Part shown: one piece after another, positions 42,561 through 50,784 of the stretch
Numbering within the stretch: the first letter of the stretch is position 1
How the letters are laid out: each line of letters starts with the position of its first letter
Assembly: GCF_963678425.1 (NCBI RefSeq)
Contig: NZ_OY782855.1
Location: 434,001-498,000, forward strand
From: an uncultured Bacteroides sp.
GTDB lineage: Bacteria; Bacteroidota; Bacteroidia; Bacteroidales; Bacteroidaceae
Reading direction: 5' to 3'
Length of the DNA stretch: 64,000 nucleotides
Program-made: the position numbers and the translations under genes
The notes under the pieces: generated by a model
Database searches by the model: none
What the model saw: the letters and a program-made list of their open reading frames with translations, nothing else
What the model was told of the DNA's origin: nothing

Positions 42561-43274
42561 ATGAGTGAAATACAACAGCTAATACAATTCGATAAAGAGG
42601 CCTTTTTAGCTTTAAATGGGAGTAATTCAGCTTTCTGGGATGGATTCATGTGGGTATATACAAGTACTGTCGTTTGGATTCCGCTTGCACTTATATTGCT
42701 GTATGTTATCATTAAGAATAATAAACTAAAAGATGCTTTATTTGTTATTGTTATGATAGCAGTCACCATTGTTATATGTGACCGTATTTCATCAGGCGTT
42801 TTTAAACCTGTATTTAAGCGTTTCCGTCCTACTCAGGACCCTGAATTTATGTATTTGGTCGATATTGTCAATGGATATAGAGGAGGAAAATTTGGATTTA
42901 TTTCCAGTCATGCTGCAAATACTTTTGGTCTTCTTACTTTTACATCTCTGATATTTCGTAAAAGAGAATATACTTTGGCTTTTTTGTTATGGGCTGTTCT
43001 TTCATGTTATTCTCGCATATATCTGGGAGTTCATTATTTGGGTGATGTAATTTGTGGAGCAACTTTGGGCATAATCTCTGGTTTTTTAGTATACTATATA
43101 TATAGTTCAATTCAAAAAAAGTTTACCGAAGGAAACAGAATGAGGTATTCAAGAGAGTTTACTTCTAGTGGCTATTTGATCTCTGATATAAACATTTTAT
43201 TAATTGCTTTGTTTACTAGTATATTTAGTATAATGATTATAGGAATGATTATATATGAATTCAATAATTTGTAA
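42561..43274 (+). CDS. PAP2-family membrane phosphatase
   Basis: A 237-residue protein with five to six hydrophobic segments. The three PAP2 motifs are present: KPVFKRFRPTQDP (KxxxxxxRP), FISSHAANTFG (normally PSGH, here SSHA) and YSRIYLGVHYLGDVICG (SRxxxxxHxxxD). The histidines and arginines needed for catalysis are kept. It may dephosphorylate a lipid such as undecaprenyl or phosphatidylglycerol pyrophosphate. The substrate is unknown. It forms the 3' end of the bat operon. Confidence 0.92.
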   Translation: MSEIQQLIQFDKEAFLALNGSNSAFWDGFMWVYTSTVVWIPLALILLYVIIKNNKLKDALFVIVMIAVTIVICDRISSGVFKPVFKRFRPTQDPEFMYLVDIVNGYRGGKFGFISSHAANTFGLLTFTSLIFRKREYTLAFLLWAVLSCYSRIYLGVHYLGDVICGATLGIISGFLVYYIYSSIQKKFTEGNRMRYSREFTSSGYLISDINILLIALFTSIFSIMIIGMIIYEFNNL

Positions 43275-43409
43275 GACCTTATGATTTAGCTGTTTGCATA
43301 ATGAATGTTTTATGAAAATTTAATTCATAAATAGTTTGATTAGTCTTTTTTTTTATTTAAGTTTATAGCGTTAATTAGTTGATATAGTATTAACCCAAAT
43401 TTCTATATT

Positions 43410-43703
43410 ATGAACAGAACAATAACTTTCAATGAACTTAGAAAAATAAAAGATTCATTACCAAGCGGAAGTATGCACAGAATCGCTGATGAGCTTAATT
43501 TAGAAGTGGATACAGTTCGTAACTTCTTTGGCGGCAGTAATTTTAAGGAAGGTAAAAGTGTTGGCATTCATACAGAACCCGGGCCCGATGGAGGGTTGGT
43601 TATGCTTGATGATACCACAGTTCTAGATTTAGCTTTAAAAATATTAGAAGAACATAATATTGATCATCGGGAAGAAGTTACTGAAGAACTGATGCAAGCC
43701 TAG
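43410..43703 (+). CDS. Small putative DNA-binding protein
   Basis: A 97-residue soluble protein. The region MHRIADELNLEVDTVRNFFG looks like a helix-turn-helix, followed by a Gly-rich HTEPGPDGGLVML turn and an acidic C-terminal helix. The same protein is often called a DNA-binding protein in Bacteroides genomes, but I know of no assigned function. It stands alone between the PAP2 gene and the universal stress protein gene and has its own terminator. Confidence 0.8.
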   Translation: MNRTITFNELRKIKDSLPSGSMHRIADELNLEVDTVRNFFGGSNFKEGKSVGIHTEPGPDGGLVMLDDTTVLDLALKILEEHNIDHREEVTEELMQA

Positions 43704-43711
43704 TTTATAAA

Positions 43712-43752
43712 AATAAATCCTGATTGATCTTTCTTCAATTGGGATTTTTTTC
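43712..43752 (+). terminator. Terminator after the small DNA-binding-like gene
   Basis: AAATCC..ATTGA pairs with TCAAT..GGGATTT (11 of 13 bp) with a 7-nt loop, followed by TTTTTTCT. Confidence 0.65.
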
Positions 43753-43791
43753 TACGCATGGATTTATTTTTAACAACTAATCTAAGATCAT

Positions 43792-44916
43792 ATGGAAGAG
43801 AAATTAGTCACATTAGCAATACTAACGTATGCTAAAGCTCAGATTTTGAAGAGCGTTTTAGAAAAAGAAGGTATAAAATCTTACATACAAAATGTAGATC
43901 TTATTAAGCCAGTCGTATCTTCTGGAGTTCGTTTAAGAATAAAAGAAAGCGATTTGCCACATGCATTAAAAATCACAGAGAGTAACATTTGGCTTTCAGA
44001 AGATATAATAGGGGAGAAGCCGCAGGAAAAGGAAAAAAGCAATAAGATATTAATACCTGTAGATTTCTCTGATTATTCAATGCGCGCTTGTGAATTTGGT
44101 TTCGGCTTCGCAAAAACATTTGATACAGAGGTTGTTCTGCTTCATGTTTATTTTACTCCCAGATATATGCCGTCAATTCCTTACAATGACGTTTTCAGTT
44201 ATCAGGGTCCTGATGAAGAATCAATCAAGAATATAATTAAGAAGGTAAATGAAGATTTGAATAATTTATCTGTTAAGATTAAGAGTAAGATTGATTCTGG
44301 TGAATTCCCAAATGTTAAATTTACCTGCGTCTTGAAAGAAGGAATACCTGAGGAAGAAATTTTAAAATATGCTAAGAATAGTTCGCCCAGTATTATAGTA
44401 ATGGGTACTCGTGGAAAAAACAAAAAAGATGCTGATATTATTGGAAGCGTTACTGCAGAGGTTATTGACAGAAGCAGAGCAATCGTTTTTGTTGTTCCTG
44501 AAAAGACACCGTTTAAAATCTTCAATGGGGTTAAAAAACTTGCTTTTATAACTAATTTTGATCAGCGTGATTTAATTGCTTTTGATTCTTTAATGAAAAA
44601 GATGACAGCATTTAACTTCTCTGTCACACTCATTCATTTGACTACGCTTAAGGATACATGGAATGAGATTAAACTGGCTGGTTTTAAAGAGTACTTTCAT
44701 AAACAATATCCTGATATACAAATTCATTATGAAGTTGTAATGGATGATAATCTTGGTCAGAACCTAGATTCATTTATTCAGCAAAACAGTATTGATGTAA
44801 TAGCCATTACTTCTTATAAGAGAAATATGTTTGCTCGTTTATTTAATCCAAGCATTGCTATGAAGATGATTTTCCATACTGATACACCATTATTAGTTGT
44901 AAGCGATAAAATATAA
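43792..44916 (+). CDS. Double universal stress protein with N-terminal DUF2007-like domain
   Basis: A 374-residue protein. Residues 1-70 resemble DUF2007 (putative signal-transducing; LKSVLEKEGIKSYIQNVDLI then SGVRLRIKESDLPHALKI). Usp domain 1 (about 83-240) starts NKILIPVDFSDYSMRACEFG and has the ATP-binding loop GTRGKNKKDADIIGSVT. Usp domain 2 (about 245-374) starts KKLAFITNFDQRDLIAFDSL and ends PLLVVSDKI but lacks the full G-x2-G-x9-GS loop (ITSYKRNMFARLFNPS). One domain is likely ATP-binding and the other degenerate. Stress-related regulation is a family inference. Confidence 0.88.
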   Translation: MEEKLVTLAILTYAKAQILKSVLEKEGIKSYIQNVDLIKPVVSSGVRLRIKESDLPHALKITESNIWLSEDIIGEKPQEKEKSNKILIPVDFSDYSMRACEFGFGFAKTFDTEVVLLHVYFTPRYMPSIPYNDVFSYQGPDEESIKNIIKKVNEDLNNLSVKIKSKIDSGEFPNVKFTCVLKEGIPEEEILKYAKNSSPSIIVMGTRGKNKKDADIIGSVTAEVIDRSRAIVFVVPEKTPFKIFNGVKKLAFITNFDQRDLIAFDSLMKKMTAFNFSVTLIHLTTLKDTWNEIKLAGFKEYFHKQYPDIQIHYEVVMDDNLGQNLDSFIQQNSIDVIAITSYKRNMFARLFNPSIAMKMIFHTDTPLLVVSDKI

Positions 44917-45019
44917 TCGATTCTCAATAATAAAATAATTATGATTATGTTTAATAGAATGCGCGATAATTAAAAATAGTATTACTCTTTCATTATGAAT
45001 TGTATTGGATATATTCATA

Positions 45020-45060
45020 AAAAAAATCACTTAAGAATTTCTTAAGTGATTTTTTTTTAT
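45020..45060. terminator. Bidirectional terminator shared by usp and the TPR-gyrA unit
   Basis: ATCACTTAAG pairs with CTTAAGTGAT with a 5-nt loop. A-run before and T-run after allow termination on both strands. The IS4 element now separates it from the TPR gene it would also serve. Confidence 0.85.
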
Positions 45061-45070
45061 GATAAAATAT

Positions 45071-46498
45071 TATTGCTGTCCGGTAAAACTTTTTAGATCA
45101 ACAAAATAAAGGGCTGAGTTCTTAGATGAATTCAGCCCCAATTGTCTATATTCGTTTCGACCAAAAAATCCTTATAGACATGGGCAAAAGTATAAATTTT
45201 ACCGGACAGCCGGTTCTATCACAGCTATTAAAATTCATCGATAAGCAAAAAATCTTAGATTTAAGCCAGAAAATGGGTTGTGAACGTTATGTCAAGAGCT
45301 TGGATGGCTATACTCATCTTGTGGTTATGCTTTTTGGTGTGCTCAAACACTTTGATTCCTTACGCGAACTGGAGATTGGGATGTTTGCGGAAGCAAATAA
45401 GCTGCAACACCTTGGAATCGATTACATGGTTAGGCGTAGTACTCTGGCAGAAGCAAATAAAAGACGGTCTCAGGAGTTTTTTGCCAACGTCTATTCTATG
45501 CTGTTGGAACAATATGGGCCTTTTTTAGCGGACAGCCGCTCACGGAAAGAACAGAAAGATTGGGAACGACTGCTTTTTATGATGGATTCTACGACAATCA
45601 GCCTGTTTGACAATATTCTTAAGGGCGTTGGTCGTCATCCAAAAAGCGGAAAGAAGAAAGGCGGTCTGAAAGTCCACACGGTAATGCGCTATGTAGTAGG
45701 TGTCCCTATGGTTGTTCAACTGACATCCGCAGCCAAACACGACCATTATCTACTCAAAGAGGTTCATTTGCCTCAAAATGCCACTCTTGCTATGGATCGT
45801 GCCTATATTGACTATGCACAATTCCAACGATTGACAGAAGAGGGTGTCTGCTATGTTACAAAAATGAAGAAGAGCCTGATATACAAAGTGTTGAAATCCA
45901 CCACTTATGTCAATTCTAAAGGTTTGGTAACGCATACCGACCAGCATATCATCTTTGAAAAAGGAGACTTGCGACATACTTCCAGGCGAGTAGAGTTATG
46001 GAGCAAGAATAAAAAGAAATCCGCGGTATTGCTAACCAATAATTTCGAACTATCTGTTGAGGATATTGAAGAAATTTACAAGCGGAGATGGGCTATTGAA
46101 ACGTTATACAAACAGCTCAAACAGAACTTTCCGCTACATTTCTTCTATGGTGAGAGTGTCAATGCCATAGAAGTGCAAACATGGGTAGTTCTCATTGCTA
46201 ATTTACTGTGTACAATCATGCAACATAAACTTAAAAGACACTGTTCTTTCTCTAATTTAGTTACCATGGCTAGACTTATGCTAATGTATTATGTCGATTT
46301 TATAGCTTTTCTTGAAAAACCCGAAAAGGATTGGGAATATATTCTTCAGAAAGCCAATTATGAGCCTCCAAATGTTGACCCCGCATTAGAATTTGTTTTT
46401 GATTAGGGGCTTACTTAAAAAAAAACATTCCGAACCACCATTTTATAGGCGATTCGGATGGTTCTTTATGCATTTTAGAGTTTTACCGGACAGCAATA
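45071..46498 (+). mobile_element. Complete IS4-family insertion sequence, 1428 bp
   Basis: Perfect 20-bp inverted repeats: TATTGCTGTCCGGTAAAACT at 45071-45090 and its complement at 46479-46498. The element is flanked by a 9-bp direct repeat ATAAAATAT (45062-45070 and 46499-46507), the target duplication. It encodes one full-length DDE transposase. Identical ends and an intact transposase point to recent insertion. It lies 7 bp from the stop codon of the reverse-strand TPR gene, outside any gene. Confidence 0.96.
45180..46406 (+). CDS. IS4-family DDE transposase (DUF4372 N-terminus)
   Basis: About 408 residues from Met at 45180 (an upstream ATG at 45126 adds 18 residues that are not typical of the family). 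The N-terminal DUF4372 domain begins GKSINFTGQPVLSQLLKF and has YKSLDG-like KSLDGYTHLVVMLFGVL. Catalytic residues: Asp in LLFMMDSTTISLF, Asp in LAMDRAYIDY, and Glu in KRRWAIETLYKQLKQN (the YREK-like C1 motif). It is full length without stops, so it is probably active. Confidence 0.95.
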   Translation: MGKSINFTGQPVLSQLLKFIDKQKILDLSQKMGCERYVKSLDGYTHLVVMLFGVLKHFDSLRELEIGMFAEANKLQHLGIDYMVRRSTLAEANKRRSQEFFANVYSMLLEQYGPFLADSRSRKEQKDWERLLFMMDSTTISLFDNILKGVGRHPKSGKKKGGLKVHTVMRYVVGVPMVVQLTSAAKHDHYLLKEVHLPQNATLAMDRAYIDYAQFQRLTEEGVCYVTKMKKSLIYKVLKSTTYVNSKGLVTHTDQHIIFEKGDLRHTSRRVELWSKNKKKSAVLLTNNFELSVEDIEEIYKRRWAIETLYKQLKQNFPLHFFYGESVNAIEVQTWVVLIANLLCTIMQHKLKRHCSFSNLVTMARLMLMYYVDFIAFLEKPEKDWEYILQKANYEPPNVDPALEFVFD

Positions 46499-46513
46499 AT
46501 AAAATATAAATTG

Positions 46514-47737
46514 TTATTTGCCTAATGCTTCAACTTCTTTTGCTAATTCGTCAAATTCGGCTCCACCAATTCCTAGTTTGTAGTAAACTGTATAAAGTCC
46601 GTTAAGCCATAATTCTTTGTTATCAGGTTTAAGTTCTCTGGCTTTCTCATAACAAGGTTTAGCACTTTCATAGAACTTATTAATTTTAGCTTGTTCTGCT
46701 TTAAATTTCGGGCTATTAAAATCTACCTTTGATGCATAGTCTAATGCCTGTGTCCAATATACAAGACCCATATTTGAGTATGCTTCAGCATACTTAGGAT
46801 CTACTTCAATTGTCTTTTTATAGAATTCTATAGCCTGATCATAGTTCTTCATGCTTTGACATAAATAGCCCTTAACGTAAAGGTAGAATGAATTTTTAGG
46901 ATCTTTAGCTAACATTTGATCAGCAAAAGCCATTGCGTCATTAAGTTTATTGGCGTTACTGTAGTAATCTACAAGATGTCCGAAGAAATAATTATCATTA
47001 GGATAAGCCAGAATTCCGTCTTTTAAAGTTTGAACCCAATTGGCTGTATCTTTCTGTGCTTTATATGCATCAGCGATCAATTGCATTGCATCTTTGCCGC
47101 TTTGCTTGTCTTTTTTAGCAATTAAACCATACTTAATAGCATTTGGATAATCATTCATTCTTGAAGCTGCCAAACATGCATAGAAAGCTACTGTTGATAA
47201 AAGAGTGTCTTTAGATGCAATTTGTTCTTTTTCAAGCATTGGAGCACTGGCCAAATCTACATACATTCCAAAATAGTCAAGTGCTTCTTTATTTTTGCCT
47301 AGATTATAGTATTGACTACCTCCATTGATCAAGTTTACTCTTTCTGTTAGAATAGTAGCAGCATTGTCCTTTCTATATTTGAACTTTACTTTTCCTTTTT
47401 CATTAGGTGTTTTTTCTAGTTCATCACATTTAAGAAAATAACCAAACATCTTATAAAGGCTGTTATATGATTTTAATGTATCATATGGTTGTCTTAAATA
47501 AGCTTTTTCTATCTCTTTCTCATTGATTCTTTTCTGAATGAGACCGGCAACGTTCCATGTGTTTGCCTGATTTTTTGTTTCTGCATTTTCTAAAGCTCCA
47601 TTGATAAGCTTTTCAGCCTCAGTGAAATTGGGCTTTACATCTTCTGCCAAACTTTTAGCTTGCTTAACGTCCTTTTCTTGAGCAAAGGAGAAACCTGCAG
47701 CCAGCAGCATGACAATTGAAAATAATACTCTTTTCAT
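46514..47737 (-). CDS. Secreted TPR-repeat protein
   Basis: A 407-residue protein. Signal peptide (RVLFSIVMLLAAGFSFA), then TPR units throughout. The best are at about 285-330 (PKNSFYLYVKGYLCQSMKNY, DQAIEFYKKTIEVDPKYAEA, YSNMGLVYWTQALDYA). It ends with a helix EFDELAKEVEALGK. It is likely a periplasmic scaffold of unknown partner. It lies 27 bp downstream of gyrA and on the same strand, so they probably share a transcript. Confidence 0.85.
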   Translation of the reverse strand: MKRVLFSIVMLLAAGFSFAQEKDVKQAKSLAEDVKPNFTEAEKLINGALENAETKNQANTWNVAGLIQKRINEKEIEKAYLRQPYDTLKSYNSLYKMFGYFLKCDELEKTPNEKGKVKFKYRKDNAATILTERVNLINGGSQYYNLGKNKEALDYFGMYVDLASAPMLEKEQIASKDTLLSTVAFYACLAASRMNDYPNAIKYGLIAKKDKQSGKDAMQLIADAYKAQKDTANWVQTLKDGILAYPNDNYFFGHLVDYYSNANKLNDAMAFADQMLAKDPKNSFYLYVKGYLCQSMKNYDQAIEFYKKTIEVDPKYAEAYSNMGLVYWTQALDYASKVDFNSPKFKAEQAKINKFYESAKPCYEKARELKPDNKELWLNGLYTVYYKLGIGGAEFDELAKEVEALGK

Positions 47738-47764
47738 ACATTTTGTGGATTAAATATTAAACTT

Positions 47765-50299
47765 TTATTCTTCATCATTCGTCTGTTCTACTGAACTGAC
47801 ATTTTCTGGATTTTCTATTTCTATATCTTCATCTAATAGTTCTGGTTCTTCCAGACTTTCGGACTCGACCTTACAAACTGAACCTATCTGATCGTTACGT
47901 TTTTCCAGGTTGATAAGCCTTACTCCTTGTGTTGCACGTCCCATAATTCTGACATTTTCTACTTTCAGACGAATAGTGATTCCTGATTTATTAATAATCA
48001 TCAAATCGTTGTCATCAGTTACAGACTTTATGGCTACTAATTTACCTGTTTTGTCCGTGATATTCAATGTTTTAACACCCTTTCCACCACGGTTTGTAAT
48101 GCGGTAATCATCAATATCAGAACGTTTTCCGTAACCTTGTTCAGAAACAACCATAACTGATTCTGTTTCTTTGTCTTTGATGCAAATCATTCCGATTACT
48201 TCATCGTCGTCACCATCAAGTGTCATACCACGAACACCGGTTGCAGTTCTACCCATTTCGCGGACAGCAGTTTCATTGAAGCGTATTGCACGGCCATTAC
48301 GGTTTGCAATGAGAATCTCATTATCGCCCTTAGTCATACGTACTTCTATTACCTTGTCGTCTTCACGAATATTAATGGCATTTACGCCATTTTGGCGTGG
48401 ACGAGAATATTGTTCAAGTCTGGTTTTCTTTATTACGCCATGCTTTGTACAGAAAAGAAGATAATGGTTATTAATGAATTCCTCATCAGTAAGACTTTGT
48501 ACGCGAACGAATGCGTTAACTTTATCGTCTGCATCAATGTTTAGCAAGTTCTGGATGGCCCTTCCTTTTGAATTCTTTGTACCTTCAGGAATTTCATATA
48601 CTTTTAACCAATAGCACTTTCCTTTTTGAGTAAAGAACATCATGGTATTGTGCATTGTTGCTGGATAAATATTTTCTACGAAATCTTCATCGCGGGTTTC
48701 AGTACCCTTAGATCCTACCCCTCCTCTGTTCTGTGAATGGAATTCGGCTAGTGGAGTACGTTTAATGTATCCTAAATGTGATATTGTGATAACCATTTGA
48801 TCATCAGCGTAGAAGTCTTCAGGGTTAAATTCTTCTGAAGAATAAACAATTTCTGAATGACGTTCATCACCAAATTTAGCTTTAACTTCAAGAAGCTCAT
48901 CTTTGATTACCTGACGGCAGATTTCATCATTTGCCAGAATTTCTTCGTAATGTGCAATCATCTTCATAACCTCTTCATATTCAGCATGAAGTTGATCCTG
49001 CATCAGTCCGGTTAATTGACGGAGACGCATTTCAACGATGGCACGAGATTGTATCTCAGAGAGGTTAAATCGGGTGATTAAGCCTGAAATGGCTTCGTTA
49101 GGCGTTTTAGCCGCACGAATGATTTTAATTACTTCGTCAATGTTATCGGATGCAATAATCAAGCCTTCTAAGATATGAGCACGCTCTTTAGCTTTTCTCA
49201 GATCATATTGTGTACGGCGAACTACAACATCATGTCTATGCTCTACAAAACTTACGACTAAGTCGCGAAGATTAAACATTTTAGGACGTCCGTGTTCAAG
49301 TGCAATGTTATTTACACTAAAGGATGTCTGCATAGCAGTCATTTTAAACAATTTGTTCAAAACAACACCGGAGTTGGCATCTCTCTTTACGTCTACAACG
49401 ATACGCATACCTTCGCGGTCGGATTCGTCATTTACATTAGAAATACCTTCAATTCTTTTTTCTGATACTAAGTCTGCAATAGCCTTGATGAGCTCTGCTT
49501 TGTTTACGTTGTACGGAATTTCCGTAACGATAATTTTATCGTGAGTACTTTCTGCTTCGATATTAGCTTTAGCACGCATTATTACTCTGCCCCTACCTGT
49601 AAGAAAAGCTTCGCGAACGCCGCTCATGCCGTAAATATATCCCCCTGTAGGGAAATCGGGTGCTTTTACGTACTGCATTAGCTCTTCGATAGTAATATCT
49701 TTATTATCAAGATATGCATCACAAGCGTCAATTACTTCAGAAAGATTATGAGGTGGCATGTTAGTTGCCATACCTACGGCAATACCTGAAGCGCCGTTTA
49801 CTAAAAGGTTTGGAATACGTGTTGGTAAAACTCTAGGCTCCTGGAGTGTATCGTCAAAGTTATTTTGGAAATCAACTGTTTCTTTTTCGATATCTCTCAT
49901 CATCTCCTCGCCAACTTTATTAAGACGAGCTTCTGTATAACGCATTGCAGCAGGACTGTCGCCGTCTACAGAACCAAAGTTTCCCTGACCATCTACCAAT
50001 GTATAGCGCATTGCCCATTCCTGAGCCATTCTTACCATTGCACCATAAACGGATGAATCTCCGTGTGGGTGATATTTACCCAAAACTTCACCGACGATTC
50101 TGGCTGATTTCTTATAAGGTTTATCGGAAGTATTACCAAGTTCGTTCATCGCAAAGAGAATTCTACGGTGAACGGGTTTGAATCCGTCTCTAACATCGGG
50201 AAGAGCTCGAGATACAATAACCGACATTGAATAATCAATGTACGATGATTTCATCTCATCTTCGATGTTAATTTTTATAATTCTGTCTTGTTCAAGCAT
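47765..50299 (-). CDS. gyrA: DNA gyrase subunit A
   Basis: An 844-residue type IIA topoisomerase subunit. It begins IIKINIEDEMKSSYIDYSMS. The active-site Tyr is Y121 in PAAMRYTEARL. The quinolone-determining region reads HPHGDSSVYGAMV: Ser82 keeps the sensitive state at the E. coli Ser83 position and Gly86 stands at the Asp87 position. The C-terminal beta-pinwheel has a GyrA-box-like NRGGKGVKTLNI. An acidic tail (about 810-844) ends the protein. It introduces negative supercoils with GyrB. The TPR gene follows in the same orientation. Confidence 0.97.
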   Translation of the reverse strand: MLEQDRIIKINIEDEMKSSYIDYSMSVIVSRALPDVRDGFKPVHRRILFAMNELGNTSDKPYKKSARIVGEVLGKYHPHGDSSVYGAMVRMAQEWAMRYTLVDGQGNFGSVDGDSPAAMRYTEARLNKVGEEMMRDIEKETVDFQNNFDDTLQEPRVLPTRIPNLLVNGASGIAVGMATNMPPHNLSEVIDACDAYLDNKDITIEELMQYVKAPDFPTGGYIYGMSGVREAFLTGRGRVIMRAKANIEAESTHDKIIVTEIPYNVNKAELIKAIADLVSEKRIEGISNVNDESDREGMRIVVDVKRDANSGVVLNKLFKMTAMQTSFSVNNIALEHGRPKMFNLRDLVVSFVEHRHDVVVRRTQYDLRKAKERAHILEGLIIASDNIDEVIKIIRAAKTPNEAISGLITRFNLSEIQSRAIVEMRLRQLTGLMQDQLHAEYEEVMKMIAHYEEILANDEICRQVIKDELLEVKAKFGDERHSEIVYSSEEFNPEDFYADDQMVITISHLGYIKRTPLAEFHSQNRGGVGSKGTETRDEDFVENIYPATMHNTMMFFTQKGKCYWLKVYEIPEGTKNSKGRAIQNLLNIDADDKVNAFVRVQSLTDEEFINNHYLLFCTKHGVIKKTRLEQYSRPRQNGVNAINIREDDKVIEVRMTKGDNEILIANRNGRAIRFNETAVREMGRTATGVRGMTLDGDDDEVIGMICIKDKETESVMVVSEQGYGKRSDIDDYRITNRGGKGVKTLNITDKTGKLVAIKSVTDDNDLMIINKSGITIRLKVENVRIMGRATQGVRLINLEKRNDQIGSVCKVESESLEEPELLDEDIEIENPENVSSVEQTNDEE

Positions 50300-50461
50300 T
50301 TAAAAAGATTATTAATTATACATTCGTGGCTTTAAAAAACCACGCTAAAGTAATGCTTTTCCCCGACATATAAAAGGATTCAGGTAAAAACTTTCTTCAT
50401 TGCTTTGTTATACGTGTTCTTTAAATAAATCTATCAAAGAGTTTTAGTATTTTATTCATTG

Positions 50462-50469
50462 TATCTTTG
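50462..50469 (+). promoter_or_regulatory. Unassigned -7 box far upstream of clpC
   Basis: TATCTTTG is a full TAnnTTTG match, 316 bp before the clpC ATG. Either a second clpC promoter with a long leader or a small RNA start. Confidence 0.35.
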
Positions 50470-50739
50470 TAAAAAGAAGTAGACCTTTTTGTTATTAAGT
50501 CTAGAACTAAATAGAATAACATCTAGTCTTAAACTTATTAAGCTGTACTTCTATTTGGAAATAAGTGCTTTATTATTCCTTTAAGTATCACCATAGATGG
50601 AATTAAATGTCGTAATGTATAGAATAAGGTGTGCTGAATGCAACTAAAACATGCCTTTTTTCGTTATATTATTATAATGGCACGCCTTTTGTTATTTATA
50701 ATTAAGGAAAAAGAAGGTATGCTGAATTTAGTAAATGTG

Positions 50740-50747
50740 TATCTTTG
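50740..50747 (+). promoter_or_regulatory. clpC -7 box
   Basis: TATCTTTG matches TAnnTTTG, 38 bp before the ATG. No clear -33 box. Confidence 0.5.
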
Positions 50748-50784
50748 CATCGTATAATTGTACATTTAGAATAAAGAGAAATAT

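Larger units (their letters stand above)
50300..50784. other. 485-bp divergent intergenic region between gyrA and clpC
   Basis: AT-rich. It holds a small inverted repeat CGTGG...CCACG just upstream of gyrA (50324-50345), a TAnnTTTG box at 50462-50469 that has no gene close by, and the clpC -7 box at 50740-50747. I see no convincing ORF. An unannotated small RNA or a long clpC leader from the first box are possible. Confidence 0.4.
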
